This document shows, one piece after another, positions 45,867 to 54,186 of a stretch of 64,000 nucleotides of DNA; positions within the stretch are counted from its first letter, which is position 1, and each line of letters begins with the position of its first letter. The notes beneath the pieces were generated by a model, which saw only the letters and a list, made by a program, of their open reading frames with translations, ran no database searches and had not been told where the DNA came from. A program made the translations under genes and the position numbers. This stretch comes from JAJPKK01 sp963844635. Lineage in GTDB: Bacteria > Pseudomonadota > Alphaproteobacteria > Rhizobiales > Xanthobacteraceae. The DNA is taken from positions 558,001 to 622,000 of the forward strand of contig CAWJPD010000002.1 in assembly GCA_963844635.1 (NCBI GenBank), written 5' to 3'.

Positions 45867-46035
45867 AACTGCAGTGAGAGTCAAACCGTTGGAAGGGCGA
45901 CGATGCGCGATTTTGTCCACGCTGCGCGCTGAGTATCGACGCAGACTCGCGCTGTTCCGAGAAATTGGTATAGCGTCTGAGCATCATCACGGTGCGGGTG
46001 CGCCGCGCGACAAAAAACACCGGGAGGATCTTTGA

Positions 46036-46890
46036 ATGAAGCCCAGCAGTTTCGCAGTGTGTCTTGCCAGCGTCGGACTGGCGGGCGTGGTCGCTACGGC
46101 ACCCGCCTGCGCGCAACAGGGCGGAAAAATCCCTGCACTGGGATCCATCGAGTTCGCCTGGCTCGCCTACGGCGTTCATTGGTTCGACCCGCCCCCCGGG
46201 CTCGGCCGCGGACCGATCCGGCAGGATTCAGCATATCCCTATCATGGCAACGTGGACGGCCCCGGCCAGGTCACGCCCGATATCGGCAATGTAAAGGACC
46301 CGGTTCTGAAACCATGGGCGGCAAAGCAGATGCAGGAGTCGAACGACGAGGTGCTGAGCGGGAAGCGCGGCCTTCCATTCGTCGCCCAATCGACCTGCCA
46401 TCCCGGCGGCGTTCCCGGCCAGCTGCTGACGCCTGCGGAGCCGTTTTATTTCATCCAGACCCCGAAAGAGGTGTGGATGATCTGGCAGCGCGACGCGATG
46501 GTCCGCCGCGTTTATTTGAGAGACACTCATTCGGAGGATGTGAAGCCGTCGTGGTTCGGCAAATCGATCGGCCATTATGAGACCGACGGCACTCTGGTGG
46601 TCGATACCATCGGACTGTCATCGCACGACAGCTATCTCGATTGGTATCGAACGCCCCACACGCAAGCCGAGCACGTGGTCGAGCGTTTCAGGGTTTTGCC
46701 CGATGGCCGCACATTGGAAGCGCTGGTGAAGGTCGAGGACCCCGAAACCTTCAACGATCCCCTCTACATGGTGCAGCGCTGGCGCAAGGTGAACAATTTG
46801 CGCCAAGAATCGATCTGCGCCGAAAACAACGGAGATCACTTCGGCAAGAACTTGTTTCCGATCCCGCAAGCCGACACGCCGGATTTTTGA
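46036..46890 (+). CDS. Exported protein of unknown function
   Basis: 284 residues with a clear signal peptide (KPSSFAVCLASVGLAGVVAT, cleavage after APACA). The mature part has no catalytic motif I recognise; characteristic segments are HYETDGTLVVDTIGLSSHDS, VERFRVLPDGRTLEALVKVE, DPETFNDPLYMVQRWRKV and the end QESICAENNGDHFGKNLFPI. This layout is shared by a group of exported conserved hypothetical proteins of soil Proteobacteria. GGGAGGA precedes ATG 46036 by eight bases. It stands alone, behind a gap with inverted repeats, and the frame is intact. Confidence 0.82.
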   Translation: MKPSSFAVCLASVGLAGVVATAPACAQQGGKIPALGSIEFAWLAYGVHWFDPPPGLGRGPIRQDSAYPYHGNVDGPGQVTPDIGNVKDPVLKPWAAKQMQESNDEVLSGKRGLPFVAQSTCHPGGVPGQLLTPAEPFYFIQTPKEVWMIWQRDAMVRRVYLRDTHSEDVKPSWFGKSIGHYETDGTLVVDTIGLSSHDSYLDWYRTPHTQAEHVVERFRVLPDGRTLEALVKVEDPETFNDPLYMVQRWRKVNNLRQESICAENNGDHFGKNLFPIPQADTPDF

Positions 46891-46960
46891 CGGGGGCCTC
46901 TCGCGTCAGCCGGTGCGGCGCCATGCGAGTGATCTGAATTCCACCTGATCGGAACATGCT

Positions 46961-47878
46961 CTAAATAACGATGTCGAAGCTGGTGCGCAATTCAGCGGGC
47001 GGATCGCATCTCAATTCGATCCCCGCCCGCCTTTTCTCGGCGATCGGGAAGAAATGAAGCGGGCTGCTGGCGTCGTATTTGGGAGGCAAATTGGCATCCC
47101 ATTTCTGGCGAAATAACGTATAGGCGTCTTCGACGAGCCGCATGCGGGTCTGATGGACTGAACCGAAGTCACGCTTTGTCCTGTCGGCCTCGGTCTTGAT
47201 ATGGCCCGCACCCTCATGACGAAGCCACGCCCCTTTTGCGCAGATCAGTTTGAATCCGGCCAAATGACATCTCAGCCCGAAATCGACATCGCCGAAATAC
47301 CCAAAGAACTGCGTGTCCATCACGCCAATTTGCTCAAGCACCGCGCGCTTGATCAGGATTGAATCGCCAGAAAGGACCTGATCCTCCGTAAAGGCCAGCC
47401 CATTTATTTCAAACATCGCCCGCGAAAAACTGAGAATGTCCGTGTAAGTGCGAATGCAGTTCGGTGGCGGGACTATGTGCTCCGGATGGCTGTCGGTGTG
47501 GTTCGAGGTCCCACGAATAATGCCAAAATCGTTGCTCAGGGCCGCAACCCCCAGCAGGGCGAAAAGAAAATGAGGCGTCATCAACATGTCGTTGCTGACG
47601 AAAAACACATTCGCCGCTTTGGCAAGTTGCAGGCCGACCGAGAATACGCCGGTGTAATGCAGATGCTGTTTGGTCCGAACCTGCACGAATTTATGATCGG
47701 GCGTAATGGCGCGAAAGGACTTGAATACGCCGATCAAATCCTCCTCCGCGTCGGAAGCGTCATCAATGAGGATGAATTCGGCGGTGAGGTTCAGCGCCCG
47801 AACGGAATGGATGACCGCCCTCAAGCAGTCGGCAGTCATTTTTGCATTGTTGCGCGCTGGCAGAATGATCGAAATCAA
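46961..47878 (-). CDS. Glycosyltransferase family 2
   Basis: About 305 residues from TTG 47878 (ISIILPARNNAKMTADCLRA), chosen because GGAG precedes it and the GT-A fold begins there; the frame is open upstream to 47959. Nucleotide-sugar motifs: AEFILIDDASDAEED (near residue 36), FFVSNDMLMTPHFL as the DxD-like site, and GYFGDVDFGLRCHLAGFKLI near residue 200 as the acceptor-base region. It resembles rhamnosyl- or galactosyl-transferases for surface polysaccharides. Base composition is visibly less GC-rich than its neighbours, and no other polysaccharide genes adjoin, which suggests a transferred fragment. Confidence 0.82.
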   Translation of the reverse strand: MISIILPARNNAKMTADCLRAVIHSVRALNLTAEFILIDDASDAEEDLIGVFKSFRAITPDHKFVQVRTKQHLHYTGVFSVGLQLAKAANVFFVSNDMLMTPHFLFALLGVAALSNDFGIIRGTSNHTDSHPEHIVPPPNCIRTYTDILSFSRAMFEINGLAFTEDQVLSGDSILIKRAVLEQIGVMDTQFFGYFGDVDFGLRCHLAGFKLICAKGAWLRHEGAGHIKTEADRTKRDFGSVHQTRMRLVEDAYTLFRQKWDANLPPKYDASSPLHFFPIAEKRRAGIELRCDPPAELRTSFDIVI

Positions 47879-48001
47879 AATGAACTCCAGCCGTTTGGAC
47901 CATTGCCGGCCACCTGCCTTGGACAGACCCGACCGGCTCAGAATTGACGCTGACAACACAGTTCGAACATCTGCGCGCTCGGGACTTGTGTGCCTCCAGA
48001 C

Positions 48002-48199
48002 TCAAAGCTTTTGTGCGGTCTGCATTTTCGTCCGCGGCAAACGCCTGAATGCAGCCTTCTTTTCAATACTTGATTTGTTGTGCCGCTCCGCAGCACAAAA
48101 CGTTACCGCACCACGGCCAATATAACCGTGAGTATTAGGCTTTCGTCCGGACGAAATTACCTCTCGCTCCATTTGATTGAAAACCTCGGCCTCGTTCAT
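48002..48199 (-). CDS. Small hypothetical protein upstream of the glycosyltransferase
   Basis: 65 residues from ATG 48199 (MNEAEVFNQMEREVISSGRK), no motif recognised, basic C-terminal half (RRLPRTKMQTAQKL). It may be the broken N-terminal part of another gene in this AT-richer patch. A GGGGG lies before the start but the ribosome site is not convincing. Confidence 0.35.
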   Translation of the reverse strand: MNEAEVFNQMEREVISSGRKPNTHGYIGRGAVTFCAAERHNKSSIEKKAAFRRLPRTKMQTAQKL

Positions 48200-48369
48200 C
48201 GTGCCCCCAACCGGCATGTCATCCGGCAAAGGCGCGTACCGAGCACAGCCTGGCGGTAGCAAGCTGACAGCTTACCACGAGCGAATGCACTTCGGGCCGG
48301 CGCATTGCCGAGCGTCATCGGCGTGTTTGGTTGGTCGAACACGCCCTCCCGAAAATCAGACCGTTGTTA

Positions 48370-48510
48370 GCGCATGATCCCGTAAAGTTGCAGACTTTTC
48401 GGACAAGATCATGCGCAAAATCACCGCGCACCCGTCGTCGAGCGTAGTCCGCGACGGATGCGTAAAAAAGAACCAAGCGGGAGGCGGTTCAAACTAAACG
48501 CATCCCGCTC
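48370..48510 (+). repeat. Element A copy 8, complete, with TA on both sides
   Basis: The best preserved copy: TA at 48368-48369, GCGCATGATCCCGTAAAGTT and GATCATGCGC (module 1), CCGTCGTCGAGCGTAGTCCG with CGACGG (module 2), AAGCGGGAGGCGGTTCAAAC with GCATCCCGCTC (module 3), TA at 48511-48512. Confidence 0.9.
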
Positions 48511-48765
48511 TAGCCAGCTGTTGCCACAAGCCAAGAGCCGGAGAGTGGCTCGGCATTTTCTCTATGAGGTTGGGCCTGGCCATAGGTAAGCGCTCCGTCC
48601 TGGACACATGAGTAATAGGACGCCTTTCCCCTGGATTCGCCGGTCGGGAGTACCGATGTCCTGGAAGGAGCCTGCGCTTTCCGCGGCTGCCCGCGTGGCT
48701 GCATGCGCTCACTAGATGAGTGCGTGGGCGCGCGATCTGCCAAAAACCTGGTCAGGGAGAGAATC

Positions 48766-49692
48766 ATGAAGCGCGTCATTCCTTGTCTGATGCTTGCCGT
48801 GCTTGTCGGGTTATCGGCGGTAACGGGAGCCTTTGCTCACGGTGCCGGAGGTGGGGGCGGAGGGGGCGGTGCTGCCGGAGGCGCGGGTGGTGGTGGTGGT
48901 GGTGGGAGCGGAGGAGGAGGTGGCGGAGGTGGCGGAGGCGGCGGGGGAGTTGGCGGAGGTGGCGGGGGAGTTGGCGGAGGCGGAGGCGGAGGCGGCGGGG
49001 GAGTTGGCGGAGGTGGCGGGGGAGTTGGCGGAGGTGGCGGAGGGGGCGGCGCGGCCGGTGCCGCGGCTGGCGCTGCGGCTGTCGGTGGCGTCGGCGGCTA
49101 TGGCGGATCGGGCGGTGGAGGCGGCTATGGCGGATCGGGCGGTGGAGGCGGATACGGCGGAGCGGGTAGCGGTCACGGCGGTGTCGGCGCCTATGGCGGA
49201 ACCGGAGGCGGTTATGGAGGCTCCGCCGGAAGCACAGCACACTCTGGCGCAACCAGCTACGGCGGCTATTCCGCTTACAGCGGGTTCGCAGCCGGAACAC
49301 CGGGATATGGCGGACGTGGAGCAACCGCCGGGTACACCGTCGGTGGTCGCGGCACCCCGTCGGGACTGAGCAGCAGCCGAGGAGGGGTCACGCCCGGATA
49401 CGGCCCTTATGCTCCTTACGGGTCCGGACGAGGCTTTTACGGCTACGGCTATAATTATGGATATGGCGTTGCCTCTCGCGGGACGATGAGCACGCGCAGC
49501 AGTGTCCTCCAAAACAGCAACGTTGCGCACAGCAGCGTCGTGACCCACACGGCTTCCGTCCATTCCGGCAAAGGCGGCGTGGCATTCGTGTCCCGCGGCC
49601 TGCACGGGCGTTTCGCTCGCTCTCGCTTCGAACGTCGCATCGCGGGCCCGTTCTACAGCGCGTGCTTCTATCAGGGGCCGCGCTGCAGGTGA
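48766..49692 (+). CDS. Secreted glycine-rich protein
   Basis: 308 residues. Signal peptide MKRVIPCLMLAVLVGLSAVT, cleavage after GAFA. The mature N-terminal third is a run of GGGGGGVGGGGGGVGGG type repeats, then units of YGGSGGGGGYGG, then a Gly/Ser/Tyr-rich part, and a last ~80 residues of more ordinary composition (SVLQNSNVAHSSVVTHTASV, GGVAFVSRGLHGRFARSRFE). Such proteins are usually surface or matrix components. GGGAGAG lies before ATG 48766; an upstream open start at 48703 lacks the signal peptide. Long frames on the other strand and in other phases are artefacts of the GGN repeats. Confidence 0.75.
   Translation: MKRVIPCLMLAVLVGLSAVTGAFAHGAGGGGGGGGAAGGAGGGGGGGSGGGGGGGGGGGGGVGGGGGGVGGGGGGGGGGVGGGGGGVGGGGGGGGAAGAAAGAAAVGGVGGYGGSGGGGGYGGSGGGGGYGGAGSGHGGVGAYGGTGGGYGGSAGSTAHSGATSYGGYSAYSGFAAGTPGYGGRGATAGYTVGGRGTPSGLSSSRGGVTPGYGPYAPYGSGRGFYGYGYNYGYGVASRGTMSTRSSVLQNSNVAHSSVVTHTASVHSGKGGVAFVSRGLHGRFARSRFERRIAGPFYSACFYQGPRCR
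48850..49165 (+). repeat. GGN-rich tandem repeats inside the glycine-rich gene
   Basis: Imperfect direct repeats GTTGGCGGAGGTGGCGGGGG at about 48950-49040 (at least four units), then TATGGCGGATCGGGCGGTGG units at about 49107-49150. Prone to slippage and to assembly error, so the length may differ in the real genome. Confidence 0.8.
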
Positions 49693-49779
49693 TCGGTTCC
49701 CGCGGCGCCCTCTCCGAAGGATTTGGGGATAGCGGCATCGAAGCCGCATGCGTTCGGGATCGGTGCGGCGCCGGCCTGG

Positions 49780-50790
49780 TTATGCGCTGCCCTGCTGGCG
49801 CCTCATCGACTCGAACCAGGGGCAGCTGCCCGTCATCACCTCATGGTTTCCGGCCAGCACCTGGACCGGCCGGCGCAGCCCGCGTTCGGCGTTGGCGAGC
49901 CGCATTTCGCGGGCTTCCTTGCGCTGTTCGGGAGCAAGCCACGTTCGATCGTGGCCCCAGATGCTCGGGCCTTCTTTGCGCTCGGTCGGTTGCCAGGTCT
50001 GCGGATCGATATCGCGAGCGCCCCAACCATATTCGGTCATGAATCCGGACGGGTTCCAGGCATAGAACGAGGTGACGAAATCGCCGCAGTGGCGGCCCAT
50101 GGTGACGGCGAGCCGGCCTTCCTCGCCCGAGACGAGATCGTAGCCCTGCCCGACATCGTCGAGACTGAACAGCTCCAGCATCATGTGATGGACCGCGTTC
50201 TTGCCCGTCGCGGCAAAGGCAATGCTGTGATGGCGCTGATTCACATGCAGGAAATAAAGCTCATAGGGGCGCAGGAAATAGTCGCTGAGCTTGAATCCGA
50301 GGATGTCGCGATAGAACGCCATCATCGGTTCGATGCGTTCGACGTGCAGCACGACATGGCCAAGCCCGAGCGGACCGGTTCGGAAGCCGGAAATATTGCG
50401 CCCCGGCAGGAACGGCTCGGAAGCGATCTCGGCGCCGTGGAAAAACTCGACGCGGTTGCCCAGCGGATCATCCAGAACGATGAGATCGGCAACGCGGCGC
50501 TCCTCGGCGAGCGCGCGCGCCCCGCGCGCGAACTCGATGTGGTGAGACTGCAAATGCGCCGCAAGCCGGTCGAGTGCGGCCGCATCGTCCACCTCCCAAC
50601 CGAAAAAGCCGATTCCCTCACCGCCATCCGCGGTGACCACCAGGCGCTGCTTGCGATCGTCCATACGCAGGGCGAGGCTTCCGCGACTGCGATCGACCGC
50701 CTGCAAACCGAGCAGTTTGGTGCCGAACCGGGACCAGTCGTCGATCTCCTTGGCGCGGAGGCCGACGTAACCTAGCGATTGCACCAACAT
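49780..50790 (-). CDS. Extradiol ring-cleavage dioxygenase (VOC superfamily, BphC-like)
   Basis: 336 residues, two VOC modules. Module 1: VQSLGYVGLRAKEIDDWSRF and DDPLGNRVEFFHG. Module 2 carries the Fe(II) ligands: first His in GLGHVVLHVERIEPMMAFY (about residue 144), second in NQRHHSIAFAATGKNAVHH, and the Glu in WNPSGFMTEYGWGARDID (about residue 258). It should cleave catechol-type rings next to the hydroxyls (meta-cleavage), like 2,3-dihydroxybiphenyl dioxygenases. No other aromatic-degradation genes are in view, so the substrate is unknown. GGCGAGG lies before ATG 50790. Intact frame. The C-terminal ~50 residues after the second module are Arg/Glu-rich and unusual. Confidence 0.88.
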   Translation of the reverse strand: MLVQSLGYVGLRAKEIDDWSRFGTKLLGLQAVDRSRGSLALRMDDRKQRLVVTADGGEGIGFFGWEVDDAAALDRLAAHLQSHHIEFARGARALAEERRVADLIVLDDPLGNRVEFFHGAEIASEPFLPGRNISGFRTGPLGLGHVVLHVERIEPMMAFYRDILGFKLSDYFLRPYELYFLHVNQRHHSIAFAATGKNAVHHMMLELFSLDDVGQGYDLVSGEEGRLAVTMGRHCGDFVTSFYAWNPSGFMTEYGWGARDIDPQTWQPTERKEGPSIWGHDRTWLAPEQRKEAREMRLANAERGLRRPVQVLAGNHEVMTGSCPWFESMRRQQGSA

Positions 50791-51323
50791 GAATTTACCT
50801 CGCCGGCGGTCGTTGCGGCCTTCTCCTGAGAGCCGCCGTGACCTTGCTCAAGCCAATCTATTTCGCCAGCGCGATTTTGCCATATAGGCGATGCGTCTGC
50901 GACACACTTGCGCGCATTTTTGGTCTGCACTCATATGACGCGAGTCCGGTTGGGGCTAAAGTGGGGTGATTCGCAGCGCGGTTCGAAAGGACGGGCACCG
51001 GTCCTGGGTGCCTTGGCGCTAAGGGGGTTCGCGGTCTGCTCCGAGGTGGTCAGGCTCGCGTGGGGGGTTGTTTCCGTGTCACCGGTAGTAGCGGCAGCGC
51101 GCTCTCGCCAGGAGGCGCGCGTGTTCCGATTATTGCGTTCGCGCCAATGCTCGGGGGAGCCTTGTGCGAGGTACGGATGCTGGGGCAGGGTCAGGGGCAC
51201 TGAATGCCGGAGTTGATCCGGACGCGGGGGGGAGCATCGGGCCGGCGCGAACGCCGCGGGCCGAAGAATTCGCGGTTCGGCCTGCGCAAATCCGGAGACG
51301 CCGCGACAAGAGGCGTTCAGCTT
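50791..51323. other. Gap between dioxygenase and element B copy 2, no gene recognised
   Basis: Open frames on both strands lack ribosome sites and motifs. The promoter of the minus-strand dioxygenase gene should lie in 50800-50930, where a TATATGG-like -10 occurs on the minus strand without a clear -35. Confidence 0.3.
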
Positions 51324-51427
51324 GGGGCGCCCGCCAAAATAACTGCTCGGGTCATTGGCAGAAACCATCACGCTGATGCGGCGAGCTGCGGCAACAACGA
51401 TTCAGTTATTTTCGCGGGAACCCTGAC
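51324..51427. mobile_element. Element B copy 2, uninterrupted
   Basis: Left end GGGGCGCCCGCCAAAATAAC at about 51324, right end CAGTTATTTTCGCGGGAACC at 51403 and onward. About 104 bp in all, no coding capacity. This is the empty-site reference for the A insertion in copy 3. Confidence 0.75.
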
Positions 51428-51451
51428 ATCGCTGCCAGCCTGGTTCTCTTT

Positions 51452-51503
51452 GATTTTGCGCATGGTCCTTGTCCGGAAAGTCTGCAACTTTTCGGGGCCA
51501 CGC
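51452..51503 (-). repeat. Element A copy 9, module 1 only
   Basis: GATTTTGCGCATGGTCCTTG, CCGGAAAGTCTGCAACTTTT and CGGGGCCACGCG: the reverse-orientation palindromic module, followed directly by divL coding sequence, whose first codons it supplies. Confidence 0.75.
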
Positions 51504-53963
51504 GTTGCGAGACAAGCCGCTGCCCTTGCGGCGCTCGTTGACCTTTCGTGCCCCGCCGCCGCGAAGCCCGACAGCCCCCTTGCCATCGGAATCGCCTATG
51601 CGGACGCGCTTCGCAGTCTCGATGACCATGAGCTCGCCGGGCTCGCCCTGTTCCTGGGCGTGGTATTCTTTGCCGTCGTCACGGCGGTCCTGCTGGTGCG
51701 TACCCGGGAGCGACTGCGCCTCGCGCACAATCGCGCTCTGGCCGAGGCAGCCGCTTACGAAGGTGAAATCGATCGACTACGCGGCCTTATAAAGTCCGAG
51801 CCGCAGCTCATCATTTCCTGGGATCACGAGGGCATCGCCGAGTTGATCGGCGACGCTGCGACGATTGCACCGGATCTCGGCGGCGATCGGATCATGACCT
51901 ATTCGGCGTGGCTGCGCCCCGAGCAGGCACTGCTGTTGGAATCCGCGGTCGAGCGGCTGCTAAGCAACGGCGAAAGCTTCGCCCTTACGCTGACCACGGC
52001 GACCGGCCGATACATTGCGGCGGAAGGCCGCGCGATCGGCGGACGCGCGGTCTTGAAATTGGCCGATGTGAGCGGCCTCAAGAAGGACATCGTCGAACTC
52101 GGGCTTTACCTCGACCAGCTGCGAGCGGATCGGGAGAATGAGCATGCGCTGATCGAAGCGCTGCCGTCTCCCGCCTGGGTCCGCGATGCCGCCGGTCGGC
52201 TCGCCTTCGCCAATGCCGCCTATGCCCGCGTGGTCGGGGCAAAGGATGGCGCGGCCGCGGTCGCCTCCGGATGCGAGATCATGGACCGCGCGATGCTTGA
52301 GGCGGGCACGAAATCTCGCGCCGAAGGAGCGGCCTTCTCCGCGAGGGTGCCGGTGATGATCGGCGGCGTGCCGAGGTCCTTCGATGTTTTCGAGGCGGCG
52401 GCGCCGCAGGGAAGCGCCGGTGTCGCTTACGATGTCACCGAGGCGGAGGCGCTGCGCCAGGAGATTGCGCGCCTTGTGGAGGCCCATCGCCGCCTGCTTG
52501 ACCAGCTTGCCACCGGGGTCGCGATGTTCGATGCCCAACGGACCCTGCGATTTTATAATGCAGCCTACCGCGCATTATGGGACTTGGATGCTGGCTTCCT
52601 CGATGCGCACCCCACCGACACGGCGGTGCTCGATCGGCTGCGCAAGACGCGGCGCCTGCCCGAGCAGACCGACTTCCGTGCCTGGAAGGCGCGGCTCCAC
52701 GAGGCCTATGGCGCCAGCGAACCGGCGGTTCATGAGTGGCATCTGCCCGATCAGCGCGCACTGCGCGTCGTCACCACCCCCAATCTGGATGGCGGCGTCG
52801 CGTACCTGTTCGAGGACGTCACCGAACGGCTCGATCTCGAGCGCCGCTTCAACGCGCTGATCAAGGTGCAGCGCGAGACGCTCGACAATCTCACCGAAGG
52901 TGTGGCGCTATTCGGCAGCGACGGCAGGGTTCGGTTGTTCAATCCGGCCTTCGCGCGGATGTGGCGGCTTCCGGACGCGATGCTGAACGAGCGGCCGCAT
53001 ATCGAACCGGTGATCGAGCAGGCGCGCCAGCTCCATCGTGACGAGGAGACATGGCAGGCGCTACGCGCCGCGGTGACCGCGCTCGATCGCGGCGAGCCGC
53101 TGCAGCGCCGGCTCGAGCGGACCGACGGCGTCGTCGTCGACTGTCGCACCGTGCGCATGCCCGACGCCGGCACGCTGTTGACGTTCCAGGACGTGACCAA
53201 CTCCGTCAATGTCGAGCGCGCCCTCATCGAGCGCAACGCGGCGCTGGTCGAAGCCGACGCCATCAAGATCGACTTCGTCCATAACGTCTCCTACGAGTTG
53301 CGGTCGCCGCTGACCAACATCATCGGGTTCGCCCACTTCCTCGGTGACTCCTCGACCGGTCCCCTGACCGCGAAGCAGGCCGAATATCTCGGCTACATCA
53401 CGGATTCTACCAACGCGCTGCTCGCCATCATCAACAACATCCTCGATCTCGCCTCGATCGGCGCCGGGGCCATGACGCTCGACCTCGAGCCGGTGGACAT
53501 TCGCGCCGCCATGGACGCCGCGGCCGAGGGCGTGCTCGATCGCCTCAAGAACAACAACATCCGCCTCGACCTGATCGCGCCGCCCGACATCGGCACCTTC
53601 GCTGCCGACGAGCGCCGTGTTCGGCAAATCCTTTTCAATCTCCTCGCCAATGCCGTCGGCTTTTCGCCTCCGGGCGAAACCATTACGCTTTCCGCCAGTC
53701 GCGGGCCGGAAGCGGTGACGCTTGCGGTCAGTGACCGGGGTCCCGGCATTTCGGAGGAGATCAAGACGCGAATTTTCGACTGGTTCGAGACCCACAGCCA
53801 GGGCACCCGCCATCGCGGCGCCGGCCTCGGCCTCTCCATCGTGCGATCCTTCGTCGAACTGCATCACGGCACGGTTCGGATCGATTCCGTTCGAGGCCGC
53901 GGCACGACCGTGATATGCACGTTTCCGCTGGGCGCCGCGGCGGCCCGTAGCGCCGCCGAGTAG
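51462..53963 (+). CDS. divL: DivL-like tyrosine-type sensor kinase (PAS, HATPase)
   Basis: About 833 residues from ATG 51462; the first ~15 come from element A, so the original N-terminus is uncertain. Membrane helix LAGLALFLGVVFFAVVTAVL (about residues 48-67), a helical linker, three or four PAS-like domains (ALPSPAWVRDAAGRLAFANA; LATGVAMFDAQRTLRFYNAA; LTEGVALFGSDGRVRLFNPA), then the dimerisation box FVHNVSYELRSPLTNIIGF and an ATPase domain (VRQILFNLLANAVGFSPPGE, VSDRGPGISEEI, GAGLGLSIVRSFVELHHGTV). The box has Tyr where kinases have the phospho-His, the hallmark of DivL, which steers CckA and CtrA in cell-cycle control. The tsaE gene follows, as in other Hyphomicrobiales. Confidence 0.88.
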   Translation: MVLVRKVCNFSGPRVARQAAALAALVDLSCPAAAKPDSPLAIGIAYADALRSLDDHELAGLALFLGVVFFAVVTAVLLVRTRERLRLAHNRALAEAAAYEGEIDRLRGLIKSEPQLIISWDHEGIAELIGDAATIAPDLGGDRIMTYSAWLRPEQALLLESAVERLLSNGESFALTLTTATGRYIAAEGRAIGGRAVLKLADVSGLKKDIVELGLYLDQLRADRENEHALIEALPSPAWVRDAAGRLAFANAAYARVVGAKDGAAAVASGCEIMDRAMLEAGTKSRAEGAAFSARVPVMIGGVPRSFDVFEAAAPQGSAGVAYDVTEAEALRQEIARLVEAHRRLLDQLATGVAMFDAQRTLRFYNAAYRALWDLDAGFLDAHPTDTAVLDRLRKTRRLPEQTDFRAWKARLHEAYGASEPAVHEWHLPDQRALRVVTTPNLDGGVAYLFEDVTERLDLERRFNALIKVQRETLDNLTEGVALFGSDGRVRLFNPAFARMWRLPDAMLNERPHIEPVIEQARQLHRDEETWQALRAAVTALDRGEPLQRRLERTDGVVVDCRTVRMPDAGTLLTFQDVTNSVNVERALIERNAALVEADAIKIDFVHNVSYELRSPLTNIIGFAHFLGDSSTGPLTAKQAEYLGYITDSTNALLAIINNILDLASIGAGAMTLDLEPVDIRAAMDAAAEGVLDRLKNNNIRLDLIAPPDIGTFAADERRVRQILFNLLANAVGFSPPGETITLSASRGPEAVTLAVSDRGPGISEEIKTRIFDWFETHSQGTRHRGAGLGLSIVRSFVELHHGTVRIDSVRGRGTTVICTFPLGAAAARSAAE

Positions 53964-53975
53964 GCGCATTCGCAA

Positions 53976-54178
53976 GGGCACCCGCGGAAATAACTGTTAC
54001 GATACGTGGCGGAATTGGCAGCTTTGCACGGCGAACGGCTCGAGGGATGATTCAGTTAGAGCGGGATGCGTTCAGGTTGAATCGCCTCCCGCTCGATTAT
54101 CATTGATTTTGCGCATGATCTTGTCCGAAAAGTCTGCAACTTTACGGGATCATGCGCTAGTTTCGCGGGGACCCTGAC
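53976..54178. mobile_element. Element B copy 3, carrying element A in its right terminal repeat
   Basis: Left end AGGGCACCCGCGGAAATAAC at 53976; right end is split as GATTCAGTTA (to 54058) and TAGTTTCGCGGGGACCCTGA (54158 and onward) by element A at 54059-54157. Between divL and tsaE. Confidence 0.8.
54059..54157 (-). repeat. Element A copy 10, modules 3 and 1, flanked by TA
   Basis: GAGCGGGATGCGTTCAGGTT and GCCTCCCGCTC, short spacer, GCGCATGATCTTGTCCGAAA to GGGATCATGCGC. TA at 54057-54058 and again at 54158-54159. Comparison with element B copy 2 shows that one TA is original and one is a duplication. Confidence 0.88.
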
Positions 54179-54186
54179 GGTCAGAC

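Noticed and set aside
48850..49165. CRISPR-like regular repeats
   Set aside because: The repeats are direct GGN codon repeats inside a coding frame, without spacers or palindromic repeat ends. No CRISPR array was seen anywhere.
48811..49749. 312-codon minus-strand frame and a 178-codon plus-strand frame over the glycine-rich gene
   Set aside because: GGN/NCC repeats leave all frames open. Only the frame with signal peptide and ribosome site is believable.
51204..51461. Upstream extension of divL to GTG 51204
   Set aside because: It would translate element B and element A sequence; no homologous protein would begin this way.
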